Source: Adiantum capillus-veneris (Eukaryota; Streptophyta; Polypodiopsida; Polypodiales; Pteridaceae). Taken from it: a stretch of DNA of 64,000 nt. A model generated the notes under the pieces. It saw nothing but the letters and a program-made list of their open reading frames with translations. It did not search any database and was not told the origin of the DNA. The stretch lies in assembly GCA_014529385.2 (NCBI GenBank), contig CM043960.1, forward strand, positions 30,629,396 to 30,693,395, read 5' to 3'. Below are positions 32,879-45,371 of the stretch, piece by piece; positions within the stretch are counted from its first letter, which is position 1; the number at the start of each line of letters is the position of its first letter. A program made the translations under genes and the position numbers.

Positions 32879-33823
32879 ATGAATTTGGATATCAATATGA
32901 CATTTGATTTTGAGCAAAGTAATCCTGATCCTACCAATGATGGCCCACGGCCAGATCCTCTCAAGGAGAGTATCCGCGATGCTATGGCAGGAGAAGATAC
33001 TTACGAATTGCTCGATATTTAAGAATTTCATGCACTTCAGACACGCATGATAGTCATGGATGAAAATTTTAAAGCTTTAAATGAAAATTTTGCTAAATTA
33101 TCCACATTAGTAATTCAATTAATGCATCAGCAGTCTAAGAGTCCTACTGACACACACATGCATGAGCATGTTGCCACACAAGGGCAGGGAAATTCTAATC
33201 TAGGGCAAGGCCCAAATGCTGATACGTTGCATACTCTCACTACCAAAGAGGTGGATGGATTGTTAAAGAATACTAAACCACCAATTTTTAAGGGTGAAGA
33301 TCGAGACCGCAATAAGGATGCAGTGAGTATCTTTCTCAGCAAGTGGGATGGAATTCACGCCTTACGGCGTACTCCGGACGTAGTCAGAGCTCTGCAAACG
33401 AGCTTAACTCTGGAAGGCAAGGCCTAAAAATGGTGGATGTCTCTCAAGGAGAAGAACATCATACCATAGAGTTTGGCAGCTTTTGAAGCAATGTTTAGCA
33501 AGGAATTTTTACCTGCAAACGAGGCCGATCGGAATTGGATGTCTTGGGACACATGTTCCATGCGCCAATACCCATCACTTCTTGAATATATCTCTCACTA
33601 TCGAGACATTATCCTCAAGTTGGAAGGCTTGGATACCTTTCAACAAGTACGGGGGTTCATACGAGGTCTGACACCCGAGCTTAAGAAGTATTTCAAGACC
33701 CAAGACCCTAAAACACTTCAGGAAGCCATAGTGAAAGCACATATTCATGATGATCCTGATGAGAAGAAAACACATAATAGTCACGTGCCTACTAGCATAC
33801 ATGGTAATACACGCACTCAGTAG
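32879..33823 (+). pseudogene. Chromovirus gag (family D)
   Basis: Begins at ATG 32879 (MNLDINMTFDFEQSNPDP) and runs with stops at 33020, 33425 and 33467 to 33823. It contains gag capsid features: PPIFKGEDRDRNKDAVSIFLSKW, quoted only as IFLSKWDGIH here, then LTLEGKA-stop-KWWMSL, FSKEFLPANEADRNW and EYISHYRDIILKLEG. Structural protein of the retrotransposon particle. The Retrotrans_gag assignment follows from the W-x(n)-F-x-x-x-F pattern and context. No 5' LTR is visible directly upstream: the foldback element ends about 40 bp before this ATG. Confidence 0.8.
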
Positions 33824-33839
33824 GGCACAATAAAGGAAA

Positions 33840-34760
33840 ATTTCTAGTTGCTAATTCAGATGCATCTAAAAAACCCAAGGGGTCCAGGGGTCCTCTTTCT
33901 CCTGAGGATTTTGATAAAGCCAAGAAAGAAAAGTTATGTTTTCAATGTTTAGGAAGAGGTCATGGCAAAAGGATTGTCCCAAGGAGAAATCTGTTGCTCA
34001 GGGAAAGGAGAAAGAAGTGCACACGATGCAACTGCTGCCTCTTGAGTCTTCCTCAAGATTCTCTACAGTGGAAGTAACACACACTGAGGTGGTGCATGAA
34101 TGTTGTCTCACAGCTTCCATGTGGCAACCAACCTTTGGACCACATGAGTTAGTACGTATGCATGGATATCTGCAAGGGCACAAGGTGCGCATCTTGGTAG
34201 ATGACGATGTACTCACAATTTCATCAATTACGGATTGGTGGAAAAACTCAACCTGCCTCAAACTCCGAGTACCCACAGCTACAAGGTAGCAATGATGAAT
34301 GGACATGATACGGAAATATGGGATACTCAATGCCGAGATGTTCCATTGGAAGTACAAGGGTACTCTACCTGTTTGGATTTTCAGGTTATGAACATGGAAA
34401 GGGCTGATGTGGTTCTTGGTAGGGAGTGGTTGCATAGCCTAGGACCATCATTGAAGCGTAGCTATGAGCACAATAGCTTGATGTTTGAATCCCATGGTGC
34501 ACATGTGTTGTTGGTAGGAGAAAACGATATACCTTCATCACCACTAATTTATACCGTTGAGCTTATGCAACTCATTTCTGATAATGAAATAGATCAGGTT
34601 TTCTTGTGTTACTCACTGTCTCATTTTCTTTCTAACATTGAGTCTGTTGAACATTCCTCAATGCCGCATGCTTCTCTCTTCTCTATTCCACCAATTGCTA
34701 ATTCTAAACAAGCAAACATTGCTAGTCAATTACAAAAATTATTAAAGGAATGTTAAGATG
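33840..34760 (+). pseudogene. Chromovirus zinc knuckle and protease
   Basis: A CCHC knuckle at about 33930-33980 is split by a frame change (KLCFQCLGRGH in one frame, KDCPKEKSV in the next). The aspartic protease follows: VRILVDD at about 34186-34206, then a frame change right at the active-site loop, then NYGLVEKLNLPQTPSTHSY and ADVVLGREWLHSLG near 34410-34440 (the I/V-L-G-x-x-W motif). The frame stops at TAA 34754-34756 before RT. The protease is inactive as read because its active site is broken by the frameshift. Confidence 0.85.
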
Positions 34761-36231
34761 TATTTCCTAATGATTTTCCATCAGGATTACCACCGACACG
34801 ATCAATACAACATAGCATTGACGTGTTTGCAGGCTGTAAACCTGTTAGTAAAACACCTTACCGTATGAGTTATTCAAAGGCTGATGAGGTGGAACGTCAG
34901 CTTGCTAACTACCTTAGCAGAGGGTTTATACAACCCAGTTCTTCACCATGGGCTTTGCCTATCCTCTTAGTGAAGAAAAAGGACGGCAGTATGCGCATGT
35001 GCGTAGACTACCAAGGCTTAAATGCGGTTACAGTTAAGAATAAATGCCCATTGCCAAGAGTAGATGAGTTGTTGATAAGCTCACTCATGCTCGCATTTTT
35101 ACGAAAATAGACTTGCGGTCAGGATATCATCAAGTCCGTATTCGACTTGCCGATATACCTAAAACTGCATTCTGAACACGGTTTGGACACTACGAGTTTT
35201 TGGTAATGTCCTTTGGGTTAACCAATGCGCTCGCAACATTCATGACACTTATGGATAGTGTCTTGAAGCCATATTTGGGAAAATTTGTCATTGTTTTCCT
35301 CGATGACATCCTAGTCTATAGTGCTTCTGAAGAAGAACACTTACAACATCTTGGGCAGGTGTTTGAGTTGTTACGAACAAACAAGTTATATGCCAAGGAA
35401 TCTAAATGTGATTTTCTAAAAGATGAAATTCATTATTTAGGGCATGTTATTTCAGCTAACGACCTCTACATGGATCGATCCAAAGTGGATACCATCAGGA
35501 AATGGCCTCCTCCTAAAAATTTGGAAGAATTACATATATTTTTAGGATTTGCAGGTTTTTATCGAAGGTTCGTTAAAAACTATGCTCAAATTGTTGTTCC
35601 TATGATGGATCAACTAAAAGGCAAAGGTAAAGCTTTTCAGTGGGGATCTGCTCAACAACACAGTTTCGATACGCTCAAGGATGCATTAGCTACAACTCCT
35701 CTACTGGCTATTGTAGATCCTTTGAAACCATTCGTTTTGGAAACGGATGCCAGTGACGGTGCTATTGGAGCAGTCCTCTTAGAAGACGGATGGCCGATTG
35801 CATTTGAAAGCAAGAATCTTGATGCAGCTCAACATAACTACTCTGCTTACGAACGCGAACTCTATGCAATAGTGTCTGCCTTAAAAAAATGGTGGCATTA
35901 TCTGTATGGTGCTCAGTTCGAGATTGTGTTTGACCATGAAAGCATCAAATGGTTTACACAACAAACGGATTTAAAGGGTCGAAAAGCCAAGTGGACCAAG
36001 ATCCTTCAGGAATATGATGCTAAGCTAACGTATCGCAAAGGCCGATACAATGTAGTGGTAGACGCTCTAAGTCAAATGCCAGAGATCAATTCGCTCTTGT
36101 TCACGGAACTTCGTAGTGAATTTTTAGATTCTCTCAAGGGAAAATATGAGCATGATGAAGCATATTCCAAGTGTGGAGCCATGTTCGAAAGAGGGATCCT
36201 TCTCATTCCAATGACGGTCGTGTACAATTAA
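34761..36231 (+). pseudogene. Chromovirus reverse transcriptase and RNase H
   Basis: RT palm: [50 protein letters not shown] (34823-35110), then a frame change, [15 protein letters not shown] with the first catalytic Asp, a TGA at about 35173, and from 35200 a long open frame with FLDDILVYS (catalytic Asp pair at 35309-35317). RNase H follows with Asp in LETDASDGAIGAVL, Glu in SAYERELYAIV and Asp in FDHESIKWF, ending DALSQMPEI. Apart from the two or three breaks this is the best-preserved enzyme in the window, suggesting a fairly recent copy. Confidence 0.92.
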
Positions 36232-37060
36232 CCTCCACACCTAGTTCTCCTTTATCAAGTGATGAACTACAACGATGGAAGCATTTTACCATCAACAATG
36301 GATACCTTCTCCACAAGGGGAGAGTTTGTGTACCGACGGACACAAACATTCGGCGCCAAATTCTTTATGAATGTCATGATAGTCCAAGTGCAGGGCACCC
36401 GGGGATTAGAAAAACTTATGCACTCGTACGACAACATTTTTACTGGCCAAGTCGACATGGCTTTGTTCAAGCTTACGTCTTGCATTGCCAAAAATGTCAA
36501 GTTAACAAGCAGAGCGCCTGAAAGTAGGAGGACTCTTACATCCTTTGGAGATTCTCGATGGAAAATGGGAAAGAATCTCTATGGATTTTATTGTAGGTTT
36601 ACCAACCACTGTAGGAGGTCATGACTCAGTATGGGTGGTCGTAGACAGGTTGACTAAACTATGTAAGTTTATTTCGACCAAATCAACGGTTAAGACACTG
36701 GAACTAGCCAAGTTATTTGTAGACAATCTATACAAATTGTATGGTTTGCCAAGTAACATTGTTACTGACCGTGATCCCAAGTTTGACAGCCACTTTTGGA
36801 GAGTTGTATTTAAATGATTGGGTACACAACTAAACCTCAGTACAACTGATCATCCCAAAACGGATGGTCAAACGGAACGGGTTAACCAGGTGCTAGAGGA
36901 TATGCTAAGAGCATACATCAACAAAAAATAATCAAACTGGAAAAATACTTACCTATTCTCGAGTTTGCCTACAACAGTGCTAAGCATGTCACAACAGGTT
37001 TTAGTCCTTTCATGCTCATGTACGGGTTTCAACCTAGGTCACCAGTTAAGGTGGGGTTGG
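36171..37060 (+). pseudogene. Chromovirus integrase zinc finger and catalytic core
   Basis: H2C2 domain (ECHDSPSAGHPGIRKT, FVQAYVLHCQKCQ) at 36171-36521. Core with DFIVGLPTTVGGHDSVW, Asp in VVVDRLTKLCKF, Asp in VTDRDPKFDSHFW (36545-36817) and Glu in [11 protein letters not shown] near 36868-36900. A frame change before 36545, a stop at about 36818 (FK then TGA) and further breaks near 36930 inactivate it. Confidence 0.9.
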
Positions 37061-37452
37061 CAACCAAAAGGCCGACGCCTAAATTATCTCCCCGATATTG
37101 TGGGCCTTTCAAAATACTCAAGCGAGTAGGTGATCGTGCCTACAAATTATTACTACCTTCACATTCTCACATTCATCCGGTGTTTCATGTAAGCCATTTA
37201 CGTAAGCGATTACATGGGGACGACAATGTCATTGACCAACAGGTTTTGGTTGATTTTATTGAACCTCCTACCCTACCTCATGAACCTGAACGTGTTCTTG
37301 ATTATCATGAGTTGCGTACACATCATCACGTATGTCAACAAGCCTTAATCAAGTGGGAAGACCGACCTGAAGAAGGTGCCACTTGGGAAAACATTAGTGT
37401 TCTTAAGAAGAAGTTCCCCAGTTTTGTTTTCGAGGACAAAAACTCTTCTTAA
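37012..37452 (+). CDS. Integrase C-terminus with chromodomain
   Basis: Open frame of 146 codons. First the integrase C-terminal module (SPRYCGPFKILKRVGDRAYK, HPVFHVSHLRKRL), then a chromodomain: PERVLDYHELRTHH, QALIKWEDRPEEGATWEN, FPSFVFEDK. The chromodomain marks the chromovirus clade and is known there to steer integration to modified histones. The frame ends 12 bp before the LTR. It is the end of a polyprotein, not an independent gene; the ATG shown is only the first in frame. Confidence 0.9.
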   Translation: MLMYGFQPRSPVKVGLATKRPTPKLSPRYCGPFKILKRVGDRAYKLLLPSHSHIHPVFHVSHLRKRLHGDDNVIDQQVLVDFIEPPTLPHEPERVLDYHELRTHHHVCQQALIKWEDRPEEGATWENISVLKKKFPSFVFEDKNSS

Positions 37453-37464
37453 GGGGGGGAGTAA
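37451..37464 (+). promoter_or_regulatory. Polypurine tract of the chromovirus
   Basis: aagggggggagtaa ends directly at the LTR start TGTCAGG and overlaps the stop region of the polyprotein. Confidence 0.85.
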
Positions 37465-37660
37465 TGTCAGGACACCGGCAAGGCCGGACTAGACAAGGTT
37501 AGGGCCGGGCTAGGCGGTGTGGAACAGGGAGTCCAACTAGGGCAAAGGGCCAGGGGCTTGCCTATATAATGGGTGGTTGGGTGGTGGACTCTCAGGCTCT
37601 AGCTTCCTTTGTCTTACAGCACCTTTGACGATAATTCCTTATGAAAGATTCTGCATACCC
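37465..37660 (+). repeat. Chromovirus 3' LTR (start certain, end uncertain)
   Basis: Starts TGTCAGGACACCGGCAAGG. A TATA box (tatataa) is at 37563. A possible end is ...gattctgca at 37659, giving a short LTR, but with no intact 5' copy to compare the end is a guess. Confidence 0.6.
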
Positions 37661-38209
37661 ATCACATCTATGCATGTTGGTTTCATTCAAAGGTAGGAAT
37701 GATGGTCTATCCTACCTCTACTATCAATGAGATTCTATTCAATCAAGCACCATGGTGCCCATGCAGAGGACATTCAAAATGCTAAAAACTTGCTTTTGTG
37801 TTCTTTTAAAGCTATGCAACATGGATCCACATAATTTGTCCTTAATGATTGAAATTTTCCTTGTGTTGCACACCATCTCCATAGTTCATGGAGAATCATT
37901 CATCTATTGATTCAATGAAACAGAAAGAGACCTCAAAGATGAGCAATTAGAAGGTGAGACTCAGCACAATGCAAGAAGCTGCATGGTTGAGCTCCAAGTA
38001 GTGAGACCCATGACAACCCCAAACTTAATTGCACATGGGCAAGTTGAGGTGGATAAAGAAGCTAGAATGCTTGGCAATGGATCTAATCAACGTAAGAACT
38101 TACAAAATTAAAATACAAAGATTTCAGATGTAGATAGGTACAAATTGTGTTTTCCAATTATGTGTTGAAAAGTAAACTCTCTCTCACACTCTCTGTAAAC
38201 GCGGCTTCA
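37661..38209. other. Unassigned stretch
   Basis: No motif-bearing frame and no internal repeat noticed. Confidence 0.3.
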
Positions 38210-38313
38210 ATGAGGTTTAGCCCACTCGTAACAACTCTTCTTAAAAGCTTCATGTGCACCACCTTTTGTAATGTATTATTGTGCATATCAACTTTGCATC
38301 AGGCCTCCAATTG

Positions 38314-38413
<100 letters not shown>

Positions 38414-38829
38414 CGGCGATCCCTAGTTGAGTGCAAACCCTAGCTCTCCCACCCTCCCTGTCTCCCCCTAGGTGAGAGTGGCCCTATGGGGGGGTAATAG
38501 TTTTCAACCCCGTCCTGCTCAAGCCAAAACAGCCCACCTACAGATGCGACCCTTGCATGCTCGCCCATTTGCAAACCTGACACTCTTGACAACGGCCAAC
38601 CTCAAATTCACGTCTCTTGCCCACTGTAGAGTCGATGATCCTGGCGGCTGATTCTCCCGACGTCATCACTACTCGGTTCGAGTGAAACCAAGATAAGTGT
38701 AGTATTTCAAACCTTCACGGCTTGTGTAACCTTCCAAACCTTTGAAGGCCTGAGAAATTATCGGCAAGCCAGGCGTCGAGATTCTGTTAAACCCATTCAC
38801 TTTGGAAAGGTGGTAAGGAAACTTAAATG

Positions 38830-39339
38830 TCTTTATTTGGCATTCCGATCTCATGTATCAAATTCCTTACGGTGGCAATCGCACCAAGAAGGGATCCTGC
38901 CGTGCGCCAAGAAGCAAGGATTACCGCCCTCGAGGCTCAGATCTAAGAACTCATTGGAGAAAATGAGGTACTCAAGGAACTCTTGCTTAAGCTAGAGGAG
39001 ATAAAGGAATTAGAGAGCCTACTCATGAAAGCCCAAGGTGTTGAAGCCTCCCTTATCGATACCATCAAGGCAATGAAGAAAGTCCATGAAACGACACACA
39101 AAAAGATTGACACCAAGATACAAGCAGTTTTACAAGAATCCCTTGGCATTAAGCTCAGGATTGGAGAACTTCACTCACCAAGGTGCAACATGAAGGACAC
39201 TCTCGAAGAAGTAATTGCCAAACTCAATGACATTCTTCAACCTGTCAACATCAAGCTTGAAACTGTTTCTTGGATCAATGACACACACATGCATGTGCCA
39301 CCCGAGGATTGTATCCTCACCTTCAAGGAAGAAGAATAA
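38830..39339 (+). pseudogene. Small coiled-coil ORF of repeat R, copy 1
   Basis: An in-frame TAA at about 38944 interrupts the frame that in copy 2 (ATG 54697) runs on. The open part 38983-39339 encodes a helical, Lys/Glu-rich segment (LEEIKELESLLMKAQGVEAS, IKAMKKVHETTHKKIDTKI) ending in TFKEEE. Heptads suggest a coiled coil. No known retroelement motif. It could be the N-terminal part of a gag-like protein or a captured host fragment. Confidence 0.5.
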
Positions 39340-40001
39340 CGCATAGAGCTACTATACCAATCTCGCCTCCTCTGGGAAAAAATGTTTTGGATCGCTAAAG
39401 AGTTGATCAGTAATCAACTCAAAGTTAAAGCAAACGATCTCAAGAAGGTACACAAAGCCCGCAAACAAGGTAAATAGGCAGTCTACCAAGGTGGTAAAGC
39501 CATCATCCAAGAATTTTGAAATCCAAAATAGGCTCTCCCTATAGGTGCCCCCCCTAGGTTTTGTTTTTCCCTTTTCTTTTTACCCTCTCAATGATATGTA
39601 TCATCATATTTTGCTTAGATGAACCCGTTGTAATGTTTGTTTTTAGTCCCATGGGTCATATCTTACCTTCGTGGACGATTATTCTGTGTGTGTGTGTGTG
39701 TGTGTGCACGTATGCCTTTTGATTGAGTTTGACAACAAATGTGCAGTTATGAAGAATGACATGATATTGAATGGAATTTTTGTTGTAGTGAGTGTAATTT
39801 CTAGCTAGCTCATTATTTTGAAATGTTAGGCGAGCTTATGATTGATAATAAAAGTGAGAGAGCCCCAATGACATGGTGAGTATGATGATGGTTTCCCGAT
39901 GTCTTATGCATGATGTCTCCCAAGTGGGCACGATGATTCCACGGTGGAAAAGTGGAAAGGAAGCAAACAAGGTGAGAAGAAATTTCTTATGAGGGCCTAC
40001 T

Positions 40002-40131
<130 letters not shown>

Positions 40132-40430
40132 ATGAGGGAGCCGCTTAAAATAGGGAATGTAGGAGGAACCAAATCAATCCGATGTATTTTTTACAAAAGC
40201 TAAAAACAATTGGTGCACCCAATGTGGAAAGCTTCTAGCACTCAAGATTACAATAAGAGCTTCTGTTAAGCGTGTTGTTAGTGATTAATGTGCATTTGAT
40301 TGGTAATAGCAGCAGTCCCATGGTGGTTTTTTAATAATACTATTGCCCTCTCTGTCTTCTCTAAGATGATGCTCACTGCGATATAATCACACAATAGTCT
40401 AAGTTAACTAGTCTGGCCAACGGCCTTCAC

Positions 40431-40542
<112 letters not shown>

Positions 40543-41187
40543 GTTTCTAGGAGCTGCAAGGCACACATGCTGGAGCAAGGAACGCTTACCATGTGTCAAT
40601 GGGGGGACCGCAATCCCTCCCCCTTTTATTGTAGTATAGATAAAGGCATTGTAGCTTAAATTAGACCACCCTTAAGGACACTTTCACTTTTATGGATCCA
40701 CTTTAAGTTTTTTTGTGCTTCTTCTTTTTTTATACTCTCCTAATGTCACCAGTTCCACCAAGTTGATCAATAGATTTTTGTCCTCTTAAATCTCAATGGT
40801 AGCATTGATAAGTGGCCATGCAATTATTGGGGTTGGCCTTCTTATATAAATTGTGTGCAAGGTGGAGCCCTCAATCACAAGCCAAGCATTCTTATTGAAA
40901 CCTCGCTTCATAAGCCATGTGGAAGCCACTAAGGGCTTTGTATCCTACAGGTGGCATGGATATACTTCACTAAAAGTGAAAACTTTCAGTTGTTCATCAA
41001 TGCAAGGGTATGTTGTCAGGCCGCTTTGCAAGCATAGGATGAAAGATAAAAATTTGTATGCATTTTTGGAGTTTTGTAAATCTTGTGATTTATGCCACAA
41101 TGTGTTATGATATCAGGTTGATTTAAATGTTGGGGCCATTAAATGAGGTTTGATGCATGTAAGCCAAGATGACAAGGTATTGGCACT

Positions 41188-41273
41188 TGTAACAACTCTT
41201 CCTAAAAATTTCATGTGAACCACCTTTTGTAATGTATTATTGTGCTTATCAACTTTGCATCAGGCCTCTAATT

Positions 41274-41351
<78 letters not shown>

Positions 41352-41584
41352 CAAATCCTAGTTGAGCACAAACTCTAGCTCTGTCTCCCTCCCTGTCTCC
41401 CCCTAGGCGAGGGTGGCCCTGTGGGGGGTGGTACTTTTCAACCCCACCCTACTCAAGCCAAAATATCCCACATCCAAATGCGACCCTTGCCCGCTCACCC
41501 ATTTGCAAACCAGACACTCTTGACAACACGGGCAACCTCAGATTCACCTCTCTTGATCACTACAGAGCCGATGATCATGGTGGC
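41188..41584 (+). repeat. Dispersed repeat R, copy 2, left part
   Basis: Matches 38225-38652. It ends with gtggc (41580-41584), the target-site duplication of the inserted family A element; the match resumes at 54516. Confidence 0.9.
41275..41350 (+). repeat. (CT)n microsatellite with GT end
   Basis: CT run to 41344 followed by gtgtgt, within repeat R copy 2. Confidence 0.95.
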
Positions 41585-42655
41585 TATTGAAAGGACGCCC
41601 TTTCAACAACGTTTCCATAAAGATTCCATTAAAGATTCCTCAAAGATTCTGTAAAGATTCCACATGAAGATAGTGATGAAGTAATGAAGATGAAGATGGA
41701 TGATGCAACATGAAGATACGAGTTCATGGACGTCATCGAATATCCCGTTATTATTATTCTGAGCCATTACGGCCACTTTTGTAATGTTTACGGGAACCTC
41801 ACATTTTAAGTCGGCACTTGTATTTTGGCCATAGATGCTTGTATAAAGAGTAAAGCCAAGTCAGTTTCTTGTAATAAAGCTCTGTAGAAGCCTAGGGACA
41901 ATTCAGGTCATTTGGACGGACATTAGGTTTGAAGGCTTGGTATATAAGCTAAAACCTAAGGCTTTGTAAAAAACACATTACGTTATCTCAATTAATATAC
42001 AGTCGTGGGTTTTGTAGCACACAGTAGTGAGCTTCATGCACACACACCGTCGCGCACACTAATCACATTGCAGATATCAGAGTAGGAGCATGTTAGCATC
42101 GAGGAGCTCTCCGCGTCGACGCAAGCAATGCAAGCCGAGGACCACATCGCGAGCCCGCCTGCTACGAGCTATATTTGGTCGTAAGTACCTCAAACGACAT
42201 CCGTTCTGAATGATCGAGTAGTCGTTAGAATCAGGGGGAGAAGCTCTTCGTGTTGATGTCTTTGTAGATCAGTTCCGAACACTTTGAAAATTGCTGTTTT
42301 GAGTCTATCGCGACAACGATTAGAGATCTTACAGTTATGGTTTTTAGGGTTTAGGTGTTTGGCCATATAGGATATGTCCTTGTGAGTCTTGCACTCCGAT
42401 TTCGAGTCATTCTGATATGATTTGAGACTGTTTCAAGCTTGTAGTGTTTCGTAGGATGCGTTGTCTGTTTCTTTGCTTTATGGTAGTGTTGTGGTAGGAT
42501 TAGTGAATGTAGAGTGTTGTTCGTGTCTAGCTCAGGGTTGACAACCCAGAGATTGCCTCCATGCACTGGTCGGGTCATCTACGTCCTCGGATTGACAGTT
42601 TGTTGGTCTGTGTTCTCGCTGTGCTCCATCGTCCGTCGCGGCATACCCGCTAACA
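41585..42655 (+). repeat. Family A 5' LTR (1071 bp)
   Basis: Near-identical to 53472-54515. Starts TATTGAAAGG (TG decayed to TA; the 3' copy keeps TG) and ends CTAACA. TATA box tatataag at 41941. It has a 27 bp insertion near 41670-41695 made of repeats of gatgaag that the 3' LTR lacks. It carries the half-palindrome GAGTCTATCGCGAC at 42301-42314. Confidence 0.95.
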
Positions 42656-42656
42656 T

Positions 42657-42674
42657 TGGCGCCGTTGCCAGGGA
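42657..42674 (+). promoter_or_regulatory. Primer-binding site, tRNA-Asp, family A
   Basis: TGGCGCCGTTGCCAGGGA, 1 bp after the LTR, complementary to the 3' end of plant tRNA-Asp but for one transition. Confidence 0.9.
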
Positions 42675-45371
42675 CGAAGCGCCTAAACTAGCGTAGACCG
42701 CATCACTCGTGTTTGATAGTATAGCGTTTCTCTAGAGTTTTCTAGAGTGTTGTCACCATTTGCCTTCTTAGTGGGAAGTCAGAGAGCGGATCTCTTGACT
42801 GAGGGATAGCCAGGGAGCCTGCGTCTCACCGAGGTGGTCCACCATGAGGTTGAGGTATGGTTATATTATTTTGTTGTGTGTTTAGATTAGGTTTTATGGT
42901 TTGTGTGTTTGGTTGTGACTTATGGTTGTGAAGAACTTGAAAGAGAAAAAAAAACGCAAAGAAAAACGAAAAAGGTAAGTAGGAGGTTGTTTGCTTGCCA
43001 GAAAGCAAAAACAACCATTCAACCATCCAAAGTAGGACTTTAGGTAGTGTAGGACATCTGATGTTGATCTAGAGCAATTTTGACATGAAAATGTGCTTGA
43101 AAACGCAAAAGGCGGAATTGTGCTGATTATGGTAAAAGTGCTCTAAAATGGTCGTTTGAAAGCCGATTTGAGTGCTTGTTTTTGCATTGGAGACCTTAAG
43201 GTAGGGGGAAAACACAGAGTTGGTTCAATCCCAAAAAAAAAAAAAAAAAAAAAACCCAAAAAAAATCTGAAACCAAATCTGCAATTTTCAAAAAAGTTTC
43301 ACCTCAAGACCTTGTTTTGCATATGCTCTAGAGCTTGTATGTGAAATTTCAAAGCATTTGCATCAGTGCTTGTGCATCTAAGTGGGAATTTGCTTTTTCT
43401 GAGTGTAAGGAGTATTTGGGTGAAATGCTTGAATCCAACGGAATAGAAGTCCAAATTGAATGAAACTTTGGGGATAGGCTTCTAAGGGCATTGGGAACCA
43501 AACTGTCCAAAAACAGAGAAAAAAATCACTTCCCAGTGGCTCTCTGCCCAGTCTATCGCGATAGACTGATGAATTGGAGATAGACTCACAATCAGACTAA
43601 ACCCCTCATACCACAGGTAAAACACATCAATACAAGGCTGCTCCCAAAAATTGAGTGTACTTGGACACCTACTTGACCACTAAACCTCAAGTCTGGTGTT
43701 TTGAGTCAGACTTCAGAGACACATTGGGTAAAGGGACTTGACCAAATTTCCAAACCTTGTGAAACTTGGTATACATGATCTACAGAGGGTAGGGAACACA
43801 TCTGTGAAGAGAAAATTTGAAAAAAGTGTCATTTTAGCATACTTAGTGAGTCTATCGCGATAGACTAAGAACCCAGTGATAGAAACTGAATTTTTCAAAA
43901 ACCTCTGTGGCATAGCTTGGAAAGGTGCTATAGAGGACACATTAAAATTTTGAAGTCATTTGGACATCAGAAAGTGGGTCTAAGACCATTTGAGAGGATT
44001 CAGCTTGTAGAAAACACCAGATTTGGTCTAACTGACAAAGTAAAAGTCCAAACCACTTGAAAATTGGTAGGAGGACTAAGGAGAGGTGTTGGAACACAAT
44101 GGTATAGTCAAAGTTCAAGTTTGACCTATAAAAGGGGTACTTGTTGAGTCTATCATGATAGACTCAAAGCAGGGCCAAAGAAATTGAAATTTTCAAAACC
44201 CTCTGGAGCATAGCTTGTTTAGCCTCTCAGGAGGTTACACACAAAATTTAGTGGATTTTGGACATTGGGAAGTCATCCTAAGTCTATTTTCTAGTGATCA
44301 GATAGACTCAGAATTCTAGAGTTGGAGTTAGAGACCTAAGAAAAAGTCCAAAACAAGTGAAAATTGGTGAGCAAGGTGTACAAAGCATAGGGAACACAGT
44401 GGTAAAGAGAAATCTGGAAAATTTTCAAAACTGAAGAATCTACTGAGTCTATTGCGATAGACTAGGGTTTTTTCACAAAAATTGAAAATTTTAAAAATTG
44501 ACCTTAGGGCCTTGTTCTACATGTTTTTGTGAGCCTATGGTTAAAATTTGGAGTATTGTAAGTGCATCTAAGAAGATTACTTCATAAGATTAGAAAAGAG
44601 ACTGTTGTTTGATGCAAGTTACAAAGGAAAAGTATTCCAAACTGCTTGAAACTTGGTGAGTAGTATCTCAAGAGAAGGGGGAACTCAAATCTGTAAAAAC
44701 AGTTGAAAAACTGTATCCCAGTAACACTCTGGTGAGTCTATCGCGATAGACTTAGGAATTCACTGTAGAAAATTCAAAATTCAAAATTCAAATCTGACTT
44801 CATATTTGGGTTCAGAAGGCCCATTATACCCTGTACACAAAGTTTGAGTGCATTTGGACATCTGCAAGGGGTACTTTGTGAGTCTATCGCGATAGACAAC
44901 TGAGGAAAAAATTTTGAGAAAATTTTTGAAACCAAGTATACCACTGGGTTTATCATTGCCTAAGGAGTGCACACACCAATTTTGGGCTCAAACTGACCAC
45001 TTGCAAAAACATCAGATAGAGCAACTTTCCAAATTACATCTCACTGTTTTGGTCATAACTTTCACATACGGACTCCGATTCCAAAACTTTTTTTTATCAA
45101 AACGTAGCTTGAGAGCAGCACTACAGATCTTAGAGTAAAATGACCAAAATGGTTGCCAACGGCATACATTTTGGTTAGTTTTGAAAAAAACGTTGTTTAA
45201 GGCCTCAAAATGCATCTGGAAGTCAGGGGTGTCTAAAACCGACAATTTGAGAGAATTGTGAGAAAACGCTCACGGTTTTGGACATAGTTTTGGATTTTCC
45301 CTGACCAAAACACTTGAACACACTAAGAGAGGTATTACTACAGCAAGCTAGATCTATTAAGCCTAGAAGTC
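42675..45371 (+). other. Family A leader (2.7 kb, non-coding)
   Basis: Long untranslated leader. 42940-42975 and 43233-43266 are A-rich runs. 43551-44897 is the palindrome repeat array. The repeats share text such as 'gtccaaaccacttgaaaattggt' and 'gggaacacagtggtaaagag' in the same orientation. No open frame with content. Confidence 0.8.
43551..44897. repeat. Family A leader palindrome array, six units
   Basis: GTCTATCGCGATAGAC is exact at 43551, 43850, 44736 and 44882. 44148 has centre TCATGA (20 bp palindrome GAGTCTATCATGATAGACTC) and 44447 has centre TTGCGA. Spacings are 299, 298, 299, 289 and 146 bp. Two arms separated by a 14 bp loop (AGTCTAT 44281, ATAGACT 44302) form an extra half-pair. 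The palindromes are better conserved than the DNA between them. Confidence 0.95.

Noticed and set aside
37465..37660. Defined 196 bp chromovirus LTR
   Set aside because: The start is firm but the end rests only on a CA dinucleotide; without an intact 5' partner I keep the end as uncertain.
43551..44897. CRISPR array
   Set aside because: Regularly spaced palindromes, but spacers are ~283 bp and related to each other, and the context is a plant retrotransposon leader.
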